Shown here piece after piece: positions 27,272 through 36,099 of a stretch of 64,000 nt of DNA. Source of the stretch: Polyangium sp. 6x1 (GTDB lineage Bacteria; Myxococcota_A; Polyangia; Polyangiales; Polyangiaceae); the NCBI RefSeq assembly GCF_029946515.1, contig NZ_JARZHH010000005.1:124001-188000 (forward strand), given 5' to 3'. A program made the translations under genes and the position numbers. Every line of letters starts with the position of its first letter. The first letter of the stretch is position 1. The notes beneath the pieces are model-generated. The model was given only the letters and a program-made list of their open reading frames with translations. It ran no database searches and was not told the DNA's origin.

Positions 27272-29554
27272 TCACAGCACGCTGAACGTGCGGTGCCCGA
27301 GCGTCACGCCGAGGGAGGAGACGCCGGAAGCGATGTTGGTGAAGCGCACGTGGCTCCAGTTGTTCGGGGCGGGGATCTCGAAGCCGTTCAGCGCGTAGAG
27401 CGAGCTCTTCTCCCAGCGGATGAGGCTGAAGTCGTCGATGAAGACGCGCGCCTCGCCCATCGCTGGGGGTGAGGTCCTGAAGTAGAAGCGCGCGCTCGTC
27501 GCGGTCGAGGCGGCTGTGACGTTCACGACGAACTGCGTCCAGCCATAGGTGCTTGCGGCTTTTGTGTACGAGTCGGTTGTGCTCAGCGTTGCGCCGCTGT
27601 CGCTGTACATGCGCGTCGTGAGCGTGAAGGGGCCCGCGTTGTCGCCGCGGATCCAGCCTGTGATCGTGAGCTTCGAGCCGCCGGGGAAGGAGACGCGGTT
27701 GTTGTTGTAGACCGTGATCTCTGACGAGTTCGACGCGTTGCGGAGCATCACGAGTGCGCCCATGCCGCTGCGCACGACGCTGTTCTCCACGTAGCGGACC
27801 GTGCTCTGGTCCCACGCCGTCCCTTCGCTGAAATCGCCGTCGACGTCGAGGTCCTCGAAGTCGCCGTTGATGAGCAGATCGCGGCCCCACTCGACGGTCG
27901 CGCTTGCGCTCGACTTCACGTACGAGAGCGAGTCCGAAGGCGCGTTGCGTGTGAAGGCGATGGGCCCGGTCGCCTGGCTCGTCACGGATACGTTCTGGGA
28001 CTGGTTCGTCGTCGACGTCGTGTATTGCGAGGCGGAGCGGAGTGCGACGATGCGGTGGCCTGCGGGGAACACGACTGCGCCGGAGAGCCCGTCCATCGCG
28101 TTCTGACCGACCGGGCTCTTCGGCAGGTACGTCGAGAGGTGCCCGAAATGCCGCCCCGTGCGCGCGAGACCCTCGCCTGCGACGAGCTTCGGCACGTAGC
28201 CCTCGATGCTGATCGGGATGAGATCCAGCCGCGCGACGTCGAAGCCGCCGCCTGCGAGCACGTCGACGTCTGCGACCGCAACGAACGACTGGAAGGTCTC
28301 GAGGACGTCCTGATCGAAGAGGAAGTTTCCGAGGGACATCAGCACGAAGCGCGGCGTCCCGCTCGCGCTCACGAGGCCGATGCCGTGGGCTGTGTGCGTG
28401 TGGTGCGCGACGACGATTCCTGCGCCGCGGTTCACGAGCGACACGAACTTCGAACGCATCGAGTTCGCTGGGTACTCGCTGTACTCTACGCCGCCGTGGA
28501 TCATCGGGATCGCGAAGCGCTCGGGCGTCTCGGCGTCGATGAATGCGTTCATGTTCGAGGCTGATGCCTCGAGCGCGCCGGCTTTGCTCGGATCGCGGGC
28601 GACGAGCAGGTAGTCGAGATCCGACGAGCCGTCGGAGACGAGCTCGCTGAAGCCGAGCAGCGACATCGGCACGTTGTTCAGCGTGCGGAAGATCGTGGTG
28701 GCCTCGGCGTTCGTCTCGTTCGAGCCCACGCCGCACCAGTCGAGCCCCGCGTTCGAGACGTGGAGCATCGAGTCGGTCACGCCGGTCGTGAGGTAGTCGA
28801 AGATGTGGTTGTTCGCGAGGCTGACGCCGTCGATGCCCGCGTATGTCAGGCCCGCGAGCGTCTCGGGGTACGAGAAGAACGTGTAGTCCTTGTACGGATG
28901 CGGCGTGGTCGTGTCCGAGGTGACGGGCGACTCGAGGTTCACGACCGTGTAGTCCGCGGAGGAGAGGGCGTCGCGCATGTAGGCGTAGAGCGCCTGCGCG
29001 TCGGCGGCGCGGCTCGCGGGGCGGATGAGATCGCCCGCTTCGCCTTCGATGCCGTCGGCGTCGAGATCGGTGAAGCGACGGCCCATCATCGTGTCGCCGC
29101 CGAAGAGCAGGCGCACGCGGCCCGTCTTCGTCGGGTTCATCGCGATCGTGCCCGTGCTCGTGATCGTCTCGCTCGTCGGCCGGTGCAGGTCGACGGGGAC
29201 GATCTCGCTGTAGTGGCCGGAGGCGGTGATCTTGAGCAGCACGTTCCGGCGCTTGAGGCCCGTGAGGGTGAAGCCGCCGGATGCGTTCGTGGTCGTCGTC
29301 TTGCCCGCGTTCGCCACGCCATCGCCCCACGCGAGGACGGTCACCGTGGCGCCCGAGAGGGCCTGCCCCGAGCGGTTCTTGACCGTGCCGCTCAGGCTGA
29401 TGAGGGTCTGCGCGTACGTCGTGTCGAACGTGGCTTCGCTCGTGTCGAACTGGTACGGCTGCGCGTGCGCGACCGCCGGCGCGAAGGCGCTCGCGGCGCC
29501 GAGCCACACGATCCCTGCCCGAAGGTGTCTGCCAGTGATGCGGGTCTCCGCCAT
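27272..29554 (-). CDS. Secreted CapA-type phosphoesterase with accessory domains
   Basis: The 760-residue product has a signal peptide (about 1-32, ending AVAHAQ) and a carboxypeptidase-regulatory-like beta domain (about 45-115, SGTVKNRSGQALSGATVTV). A CapA/metallophosphatase domain (about 125-430) shows VRLLFGGDTMMGRR, VVNLESPVTSD, GVSLANNHIFDY and VVAHHTHTAHG. The C-terminal region looks like a carbohydrate-binding beta sandwich (about 585-735). CapA (PgsA) proteins take part in poly-gamma-glutamate capsule synthesis, but this extracellular form with binding modules more likely acts on a surface polymer. ATG at 29554 follows GGAGCGGAGC. About 258 bases separate it from pheT and hold nothing recognisable beyond a weak palindrome near 29748-29763. 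Confidence 0.85.
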   Translation of the reverse strand: MAETRITGRHLRAGIVWLGAASAFAPAVAHAQPYQFDTSEATFDTTYAQTLISLSGTVKNRSGQALSGATVTVLAWGDGVANAGKTTTTNASGGFTLTGLKRRNVLLKITASGHYSEIVPVDLHRPTSETITSTGTIAMNPTKTGRVRLLFGGDTMMGRRFTDLDADGIEGEAGDLIRPASRAADAQALYAYMRDALSSADYTVVNLESPVTSDTTTPHPYKDYTFFSYPETLAGLTYAGIDGVSLANNHIFDYLTTGVTDSMLHVSNAGLDWCGVGSNETNAEATTIFRTLNNVPMSLLGFSELVSDGSSDLDYLLVARDPSKAGALEASASNMNAFIDAETPERFAIPMIHGGVEYSEYPANSMRSKFVSLVNRGAGIVVAHHTHTAHGIGLVSASGTPRFVLMSLGNFLFDQDVLETFQSFVAVADVDVLAGGGFDVARLDLIPISIEGYVPKLVAGEGLARTGRHFGHLSTYLPKSPVGQNAMDGLSGAVVFPAGHRIVALRSASQYTTSTTNQSQNVSVTSQATGPIAFTRNAPSDSLSYVKSSASATVEWGRDLLINGDFEDLDVDGDFSEGTAWDQSTVRYVENSVVRSGMGALVMLRNASNSSEITVYNNNRVSFPGGSKLTITGWIRGDNAGPFTLTTRMYSDSGATLSTTDSYTKAASTYGWTQFVVNVTAASTATSARFYFRTSPPAMGEARVFIDDFSLIRWEKSSLYALNGFEIPAPNNWSHVRFTNIASGVSSLGVTLGHRTFSVL

Positions 29555-29812
29555 GCTCCGCTCCGTCCCGTCGTAGAGGGGTTTTCCAGGGGACCGGAGC
29601 GCGCTCGCGGCGATCGAGGGGCCGCATCGACGCGGAGCGCTCGCGGGCCCCGATAGCAAATTTCAGTGTTTTCTCGTTAGGCCGAGCCCGTCAATCGTTC
29701 GCGCGGAGAACCCTCGTTCAGGAGGCGCGCATGCTACGGCCGCACGCGAACGGGCGTCCGTTCACGCAGCACGGTAGGAATTTTGTGGACTCGATGAAAG
29801 GAGGGACGGAGG

Positions 29813-32281
29813 TCAGGCGCGCAGCTTGGCGCCGAATTTCGACTCCACCGCAGCGACGACCGCGTTGTGGTGCTCGTCGACTTCCTTGTCGGTGAGCGTG
29901 CGTGCGCGCTCGGGGTCGGTGGCGGCGCGCGGATCGCGGTAGACGACGTGGAAGGCGAGCGAGCGGTGGCCCGCGGGGACGCTGCCGCCGCGGAAGAGGT
30001 CGAAGACCTCCACGGACTCGCAGAGCTCGCCGCCGGCTTGTCGGATGAGCTGCGCGACCGCGCCGGCCTCGGCCTCGTCGGGCACGACGAGGGAGATGTC
30101 GCGCGTCGCGGCGGGCAGGGTCGGGATCGGGCGGTACTGCGGCCGCGCGGCGCCGACGTCGGCGAGGGCGCGGAGATCGAGCTCCACGACGACCGCGGAG
30201 CCGTCGAGGTCCAGCTTGTCGACGACGTCGGGGTGCAGGACGCCGAACGCGCCCACGACGCGCCCCTTCACGAGGATCTGCCCCGCGGCGCGCGGGTGCA
30301 GGTACGGCGCGCGCGTCGCCTCGGGCTGATGCGCGACGTCGGCTTTTTCGTGGGTGACGCGCTCGACGATCTCGATCGCGACGCCCTTCGCGTCGTAGAC
30401 GTCGACCTCGGCCGGCTTTTGCAGCGGCGAGCGGCGGTAACCGGCGAGCACCGCGGCGAACGAGGGGGCCTCGTCGGCGAGCGGCGCTCGAGCGGGATCG
30501 GCGAGGAAACGCGCGCCGACCGTGAAGAGCCGGACGTCGGGGACGCCGTGCCTGCGGGCGCGTCGCACCGCTTCGAGCAGGCCCGGGAGCAGCGACGTGC
30601 GCATCACGGAGCGGTCCTGCGTGAGCGGGTTCAAGAGGCGGAACGGCGCCGGCGGCAGGCCGAGGGCCTCGATCTCCTCGGTGGAGACGAAGCCGTACGT
30701 GATGGCCTCCGACAAACCGACGGAGACGGCCGCGCCGCGCACCCGGAGCGAGAGATCGAACGCGTGGCGCGGGGGCTGCGGTCGGAGCGCCGGGAGCACC
30801 GTCGGCACGGTGCCGAGGCCACGCACGCGGACGACCTCCTCGACGAGATCCGCCTCGCCGGCGATGTCGGGCCGGTGCGAGGGCGGGACGACGTCGGCGT
30901 ATGCTTGTTCGCCCTCGCCGTGCGTGCCCTGGACCTCGAAGCCGAGGCGCGTGAGGATGTCGGTTGCTTCGGGGAGCGGGACGTCCGTGCCGAGCAGCGC
31001 GTTCATGCGCGCGACGCGCAGGCGCACGGGCTCGCGGGCCGGGATCTTCGCGCCCGCGAGGATCGGCTCGCGCGCCGCCGCGCCACCCGCGAGCTCCGTG
31101 AGGAGCGTGGTCGCGTAGGCGAGCGCGTCTTCGAGTGCGCCGTGATCGACGCCGCGTTCGAAGCGATGGCTCGACTCGGTGTGCATGCCGTGCCTACGCG
31201 CGGTGCGCCGCACGCCGCGCGGCGCGAAGTAAGCGCATTCGAGCAGGACGCGCGTCGTGTTCGCATGAATCTCGCTGTTCGCGCCGCCCATGATGCCCGC
31301 GAGCGCGGTCGGGCCCTCGGCGTCCGCGATCACGAGGTCGTCCACGTCGAGCTTCCGATCCTCGCCGTCGAGCGTCTTCAGGGCTTCGCTTGCGGCGGCC
31401 CGGCGCACGATGATCTGGTTGCCGCGCACGTCGTTCAGATCGAACGCGTGCATCGGCTGGCCGTACTCGAGCAGCACGAGGTTCGTCACGTCGACGACGT
31501 TGGAGATCGAACGAACGCCCAGGCTCTCCAGCCGGTAGCGCAGCCACGTGGGCGAGGGGCCGATCGTCACGCCGAGCACGAGGCCCGCGCCGTACCGCGG
31601 GCAACGCTCGGTGTCGTCGATCCGCACGGAGACGTGGCGCGACACGGTCTCGCCCTCGGCGAAGCGCGCGGGGGCCTTCGGCGTGGGTCGCTTCCACGGC
31701 AGGTTGAAGAGCGCCGCGACCTCGCGGGCGACGCCGATGTGGCCGAGCGCGTCCGGACGGTTGGGGGTCAAACCAAGGTGCAGGATGTAATCGTGCACCT
31801 CGGGCATGGCTTCGCGAAGCGGCGTGCCCGGCGCGGCGAGGCCCTTCGGCAGGATCAGGATCCCCGCGTCCTCTTCCTTGCTCGCGACCGCCGAGAGCCC
31901 GAGCTCGCGCTCGGAGCAGAGCATGCCCTCGCTGACGACGCCGCCGATCTCGCGCGGCGTGAGCGTCATGTTCACGGCCGGCAGGTGCGCGCCGAGGGGC
32001 GCGAAGGCCACGAGCCCGCCCGGCTCGGGCACGTTCGGCGCGCCGCAGACGATGCGCTGCTCCGCGCCGCCGCGGTTGATCGTGACGAGCTTGAGCTTCG
32101 GCCGCGACGGGTGCGGCTCCGCGGCGAGCACCTCGGCGACGACGAGCGTCTTCGTGCCCTCGCCGAACTCGGTGATCGCCTCGACCTCGATCCCGGCGTG
32201 CGTCAGACGCCGCCCGATCTCCTCGGGAGAAGCATCGAGACCGGGGATGAGCTCACGAATCCAGCGGTAAGAGGCCTTCAT
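29813..32281 (-). CDS. pheT: Phenylalanine-tRNA ligase beta subunit
   Basis: The 822-residue product is a full-length bacterial PheT, the beta subunit of the alpha2-beta2 enzyme that charges tRNA-Phe. In order it has an N-terminal tRNA-binding EMAP-like domain (about 40-150, VVAEVLAAEPHPSRPKLKLV), B3/B4 editing domain (about 215-385, with HAFDLNDVRG and ESSHRFERGVD), B5 domain, core domain, and the C-terminal anticodon-binding domain (about 725-820, ending in EHHNAVVAAVESKFGAKLRA). ATG at 32281 follows AGGGGTC. The usual upstream partner pheS is absent; the preceding gene is a DUF4340 protein ending at a terminator-like hairpin. pheT must therefore have its own promoter within about 65 bases. 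Confidence 0.97.
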   Translation of the reverse strand: MKASYRWIRELIPGLDASPEEIGRRLTHAGIEVEAITEFGEGTKTLVVAEVLAAEPHPSRPKLKLVTINRGGAEQRIVCGAPNVPEPGGLVAFAPLGAHLPAVNMTLTPREIGGVVSEGMLCSERELGLSAVASKEEDAGILILPKGLAAPGTPLREAMPEVHDYILHLGLTPNRPDALGHIGVAREVAALFNLPWKRPTPKAPARFAEGETVSRHVSVRIDDTERCPRYGAGLVLGVTIGPSPTWLRYRLESLGVRSISNVVDVTNLVLLEYGQPMHAFDLNDVRGNQIIVRRAAASEALKTLDGEDRKLDVDDLVIADAEGPTALAGIMGGANSEIHANTTRVLLECAYFAPRGVRRTARRHGMHTESSHRFERGVDHGALEDALAYATTLLTELAGGAAAREPILAGAKIPAREPVRLRVARMNALLGTDVPLPEATDILTRLGFEVQGTHGEGEQAYADVVPPSHRPDIAGEADLVEEVVRVRGLGTVPTVLPALRPQPPRHAFDLSLRVRGAAVSVGLSEAITYGFVSTEEIEALGLPPAPFRLLNPLTQDRSVMRTSLLPGLLEAVRRARRHGVPDVRLFTVGARFLADPARAPLADEAPSFAAVLAGYRRSPLQKPAEVDVYDAKGVAIEIVERVTHEKADVAHQPEATRAPYLHPRAAGQILVKGRVVGAFGVLHPDVVDKLDLDGSAVVVELDLRALADVGAARPQYRPIPTLPAATRDISLVVPDEAEAGAVAQLIRQAGGELCESVEVFDLFRGGSVPAGHRSLAFHVVYRDPRAATDPERARTLTDKEVDEHHNAVVAAVESKFGAKLRA

Positions 32282-32349
32282 GACCCCTGCGGCCTAAAAC
32301 GCATGGAACGTCCGGTCAAGCTTTCTCGACCGGGCCTACAAAACGACGA

Positions 32350-32373
32350 AGGCTCCCTCTCGCGAAGGAGCCT
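32350..32373 (-). terminator. Intrinsic terminator of the GldAFG-DUF4340 operon
   Basis: On the minus strand, AGGCTCC-(10 nt)-GGAGCCT is followed by a T-rich run (TCGTCGTTTTG). It lies about 30 bases after the DUF4340 stop codon and before pheT. A second hairpin (CCGGTC/GACCGG, 32312-32333) lies in the pheT leader. Confidence 0.6.
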
Positions 32374-32402
32374 CCGTCTGTCCGGGACCTACCGGGCCCG
32401 AT

Positions 32403-33482
32403 TCATTCGAGCTCGGGGGGCGCGTCGTGGCCGTGGCCGTCGTCGCCTTCGCCCTCGGCCTTCTTGTCGTCCTTCTTCTTGTCGTCGGACTTCTCGAACT
32501 TGGCGCGATCCGCCGTGGCCCAGTCACCCGACCACGAGGAGATCACGTAGACCGTGCCGTCCCCGCCCTCTTTCTGGGCGAAGCGGCTCGATCCCTTGCT
32601 CGTCTTGCCGACCTTGACCGTGATGTCGCCGGCGTTGTCCTTGAGCTTGATCTGGACCACGCCGCCGTTCGTCTCGGCCGCGTCGAGCCCGGCGTCCGAT
32701 TTCTCGTCGCCGAAGTCCTCGGCGGTCAGGGACTTGTATGCGCGGAGCATGTCCTTGACCTTGGCCTCGTCGAATTTTTCCCACTTCTTCTCGGGCTTCT
32801 CGAGCTTCTTGTCCTTGTCGCGCTTCGCGTACGAGCCCGCCCACTTCTCGTCGTTCTTCGAGAAGCTGAACTGGCCGTTCGCGTTGGTCACGGACACCTG
32901 GATCACGTTCGCGTCCTCGAACTTGAGGATCGACGTCTCGCGCCAGTTCTTGACCTCACGCGTGTAGAGGAAGTTCGAGTAGCCGCCGACCACCCACACG
33001 CCGTCCTTGCCGCCGACGCGCGCGAGCTGGCCACGAGAGCCGCTCTTGCCGAAGTAGGCGTCGAAGATCTTGCCGTCGCCCTTGTAGGCGAGGACATGGA
33101 CGCCCTTCTCGTCGTCGAGCTCGTACTGCTTGTAGGTGCCCGTGCCGCGGTCGATGCTCTCCTTGACCTTGATGTCCTTCAAGTTGTCGAGGAGCGACCG
33201 CACGTTCGAAGCGTTCGCCTTGGCGGGCACGGGAGCCACGAGCTCCCATGCGTCGCCCTTCTTCTCCAGCGTGACGCTCGACTTGTCCGCGTTCTTGATC
33301 TCGATCTTGGTGATCGCCTCGACGTCGTCCTTCGAGGGCGCGAGGCTCGGGAAATCGGCCGTCGCCGCGGTCGCGGAGTGGGCCGTGATCTCCTTCTGCT
33401 TCGTCTGCCTCGTGGCGTAGAGGCCGCCGCCGAGGGCCGCGAGGACGCCGATCGCCACGTAGATCCTGTGCTCGGTCTTCAT
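32403..33482 (-). CDS. DUF4340 domain membrane-anchored protein
   Basis: This 359-residue protein has an N-terminal membrane anchor (about 5-23, RIYVAIGVLAALGGGLYA) followed by a soluble DUF4340 region. Segments such as ITKIEIKNADKSSVTLEKKG, DAWELVAPVPAKANASNV and IFDAYFGKSG are typical of that family. The C-terminus ends in a Lys/Asp stretch and a His-containing tail (GDDGHGHDAPP). DUF4340 genes regularly follow GldG-type genes in non-gliding-machinery ABC operons, as here (21-base spacing). The role of the family is unknown; it probably works with the ABC complex at the envelope. Confidence 0.88.
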   Translation of the reverse strand: MKTEHRIYVAIGVLAALGGGLYATRQTKQKEITAHSATAATADFPSLAPSKDDVEAITKIEIKNADKSSVTLEKKGDAWELVAPVPAKANASNVRSLLDNLKDIKVKESIDRGTGTYKQYELDDEKGVHVLAYKGDGKIFDAYFGKSGSRGQLARVGGKDGVWVVGGYSNFLYTREVKNWRETSILKFEDANVIQVSVTNANGQFSFSKNDEKWAGSYAKRDKDKKLEKPEKKWEKFDEAKVKDMLRAYKSLTAEDFGDEKSDAGLDAAETNGGVVQIKLKDNAGDITVKVGKTSKGSSRFAQKEGGDGTVYVISSWSGDWATADRAKFEKSDDKKKDDKKAEGEGDDGHGHDAPPELE

Positions 33483-33503
33483 GGATCTCCTTCGCTTCCG
33501 TCG

Positions 33504-35345
33504 TCAGTCGAGTCGGATGGAACCCCGCGCGTTTTCGCGCCGCCACCAGCGGAAGAGGCCGAACGCCGCGAAGAGCAAGGGCCCGAAGAGCGTGAGCGAC
33601 CACTGCACCCGCGTCTGCGTCTTCTTGCGCTCGAGGCGGTACTCCTCGGACTTCTTCGTCGCCGTCGCCTCGTCGTCGGTCGCGTCGATCTTCGGCGCCT
33701 CGATGTTCGCGTACGTGAGCTTCGGCTCCTGGAGGAGCTTGGCGCTCGTCGCGATGAGGTCGCTGTCGCCGCTCATCCAGTCGAGGACGTTCTTGAACGC
33801 GAGGATCGTCGCCGTCAGGTAGTTCTGGGCGTACGGCATCGAGAGCATCTGCAGATCCTCGTCGCCGCCCATGCCGCCCATCATCATCATCTGCGGCGGC
33901 ATCGGGGGCGCGTTGCCCGAGCGCGCGTAGGGGTTCGCGAGGAACTGCGAGGCGCTGATCACGAGCAGGCGGCTCTTGTCCTTCGACTCGGCCGGCGTCT
34001 CGATGCCCTCACCCGCGCCGCCGAACGCGCTCTTGATCTTGCCCTCGAGCGTGACGGCCATCGCGCGCTGGCCGTACTCGCCCTTCGGCTTGGCCTGCGC
34101 GGAGAACTTGAGGTCGATCGCGTCGGAGGTGTCGATCGTGCTGCGCGGCGTGGAGCGAGCGACCACCTTCAGCTGCGCGCCCGGCTGCTTCTCCGGGTGC
34201 GGGACGACCGTCGACGGGAAGGGGAACGCGAGCTCCTCGATGCGGAAGAAGCCGGCGAACGACGAGTCGAGCGTCTGCTCGGCCTCGCTGAGGCCGTCGA
34301 CGTGCTGCGCGTGCGCCATGCCGTAGCCGATGATGCCGATGACCTGGCCGGTCTGCGTCGGGACCGCGATGCGGACGGGGCGGCCCCAGTCCATGATCGC
34401 TTCCTTCTTCATCTCGACGCCGTAGCCGTCGAGCAGTTTGTCCAGGCCATGGAGGTTCAGCTCGGCCTTCATCGCCGCGTCGGAGGCCTTGAGGTTCACG
34501 GCGCCGGCGATCACCACGACCGACTTGTTCCCCTCCATGAGGAACTGATCGATGCGGCGGAGCTCCTTCTCCGTGTAGTCCTTGCCGGGCTGCGTGATGA
34601 TGATGCCGGCGAGCTCCTTGTTGATCTCGGCGTCGCCGTTCTGCAGGTCGACCTCCTCGATCTTGTAGAAGGGCAGCGCCTGGTCGAGGATCCCCTTCAT
34701 CGAGGGACCGCCGCCGCGGCCGGGCTGCGCCGCCACGAGGTTCGTGTCGGTCAGCTTGATCTCGTCCTTGCCCGTGATGACGCCGTACTTCTGGTAGACG
34801 TTGTCGGCGCGGTCGCGGATCTCCCGGATCTTGTTCGTGATCCAGAACTCGAGGCCCTGCGACTGGTCGGCCGACAGGATCGGGATCGCCTCTTTCTCGC
34901 TGCCGTACTTGAAGGCGATGCCCATGAAGCCGCGCGTGATCGTGGCCTGATCCTGGCCCGTCTCGCTGCCCTCACCGAAGGCCGCTTCCTGCAGGCCCGC
35001 TTCCTTCGCGGCCGTGCGCTGCTCCTCGGTCTTCGGCTCGATGAGCGTGTACTTGAACTTGCCGCCGCCGGCGTGTTCGTACTCGTTCATCAGGTCGACG
35101 AGGTCCTGGATGAAGGCCTCCTGCTTGGGACCGCCGCGCGTCACGTAGACGTCGACCTGCAGGTCTTGCTTGAGGCCTTCGGCGACGAGGCGCGCCGAGC
35201 CCTTCGACAGGGTGAACCGCTCGTTCTTCGTCACGTCGACGCGCTTGTTCTGAATGAACGCGATGACGTTCACGACGACAAGGATCGCCGCGACGAGGAC
35301 GAGATAAACGCCGGTAGCCGCTCTGGCCTTGGTCTTGCGTTCCAT
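33504..35345 (-). CDS. GldG-like ABC transporter auxiliary protein
   Basis: The 613-residue product has an N-terminal membrane helix (about 10-32, TGVYLVLVAAILVVVNVIAF), a large soluble domain of the GldG/ABC-auxiliary type, and a C-terminal membrane helix (about 585-605, QWSLTLFGPLLFAAFGLFRW) followed by RWWRREN. Family features are NKRVDVTKNERFTLSKGSAR right after the first helix and DLVDLMNEYEHAGGGKF. The middle contains a thioredoxin-like region DAEINKELAGIIITQPGKD. GldG in Bacteroidetes belongs to the gliding-associated GldAFG transporter, but homologues are widespread in bacteria that do not glide by that machinery. No gliding role is implied here. Confidence 0.88.
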   Translation of the reverse strand: MERKTKARAATGVYLVLVAAILVVVNVIAFIQNKRVDVTKNERFTLSKGSARLVAEGLKQDLQVDVYVTRGGPKQEAFIQDLVDLMNEYEHAGGGKFKYTLIEPKTEEQRTAAKEAGLQEAAFGEGSETGQDQATITRGFMGIAFKYGSEKEAIPILSADQSQGLEFWITNKIREIRDRADNVYQKYGVITGKDEIKLTDTNLVAAQPGRGGGPSMKGILDQALPFYKIEEVDLQNGDAEINKELAGIIITQPGKDYTEKELRRIDQFLMEGNKSVVVIAGAVNLKASDAAMKAELNLHGLDKLLDGYGVEMKKEAIMDWGRPVRIAVPTQTGQVIGIIGYGMAHAQHVDGLSEAEQTLDSSFAGFFRIEELAFPFPSTVVPHPEKQPGAQLKVVARSTPRSTIDTSDAIDLKFSAQAKPKGEYGQRAMAVTLEGKIKSAFGGAGEGIETPAESKDKSRLLVISASQFLANPYARSGNAPPMPPQMMMMGGMGGDEDLQMLSMPYAQNYLTATILAFKNVLDWMSGDSDLIATSAKLLQEPKLTYANIEAPKIDATDDEATATKKSEEYRLERKKTQTRVQWSLTLFGPLLFAAFGLFRWWRRENARGSIRLD

Positions 35346-35355
35346 GGCCTTCCTC

Positions 35356-36093
35356 CTACGCCCACTTCCGACGCTCGAGCGCGCGGAACGCCGCCATCAG
35401 GCAGCCCACCGCGATCGACGCGAAGTAAACGATGTCACGGGTGTTGATCATGCCCTTCGCGAAGGGCACGAGGCGGGTGTCGAAGCTGATGAACGAGATC
35501 GCCTCGCGCAGCCAGGGCGTCGGCATCTTGTCCGCCACGCTGCCGACCATGTGAAGCGCGAAGAGCACCACGAAGGTGATGAAGAACGCGACCGTCTGGC
35601 TCTCGGCGAGCGCCGAGATCAGAAGGCCGATCGAGACGGCCGCCGCGCTGTAGAGCAGGAGGCCGAGGTAGCCGGAGTAGACCGGGCCCATGTCGAGCGG
35701 GCCGAGATCCCACGGCTTGAAGAACATCATGAGCGGGTAGAGCAGCGTCGAGGCGACGAGCAGGAGCACGAGCCCCCACGCCCCGAGGAACTTGCCGAGG
35801 ATCACCTCGTGATCCTTCACCGGCAGCGTGATCAGCATCTCGAGCGTGCCCGAGCGCTTCTCCTCCGCGAGCAGGCGCATCGTCACGACGGGGATGATCA
35901 GGAACGACAAACCCCGCGGCGCCTGCGCGAAGATCTGCACGAGCGAGGCCCGGTCCTGCTGCCAGAAACCGCCCCCGAACTCGAAGAACACGAAGCCCAG
36001 CAGGATCAGCCCGAGGCAGATCACGACGTAGGCCAGCGTCGAGTCGAAGTTCGAGCGGAACTCGCGCTTCGCGATGATGAATGTGGTGCCCAT
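35356..36093 (-). CDS. ABC transporter permease (GldF/ABC-2 type)
   Basis: This is a 245-residue ABC-2 permease with six predicted helices. The first is TLAYVVICLGLILLGFVFF, and the conserved cytoplasmic segment RLLAEEKRSGTLEMLITLPV precedes DHEVILGKFLGAWG, which is the hallmark of ABC-2 permeases linked to GldA-type ATPases. ATG at 36093 lies six bases after the ATPase stop codon, and the GldG-like gene begins 10 bases downstream. It forms the membrane channel of the putative export system. Transported substrate unknown. Confidence 0.92.
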   Translation of the reverse strand: MGTTFIIAKREFRSNFDSTLAYVVICLGLILLGFVFFEFGGGFWQQDRASLVQIFAQAPRGLSFLIIPVVTMRLLAEEKRSGTLEMLITLPVKDHEVILGKFLGAWGLVLLLVASTLLYPLMMFFKPWDLGPLDMGPVYSGYLGLLLYSAAAVSIGLLISALAESQTVAFFITFVVLFALHMVGSVADKMPTPWLREAISFISFDTRLVPFAKGMINTRDIVYFASIAVGCLMAAFRALERRKWA

Positions 36094-36099
36094 CGGCGT

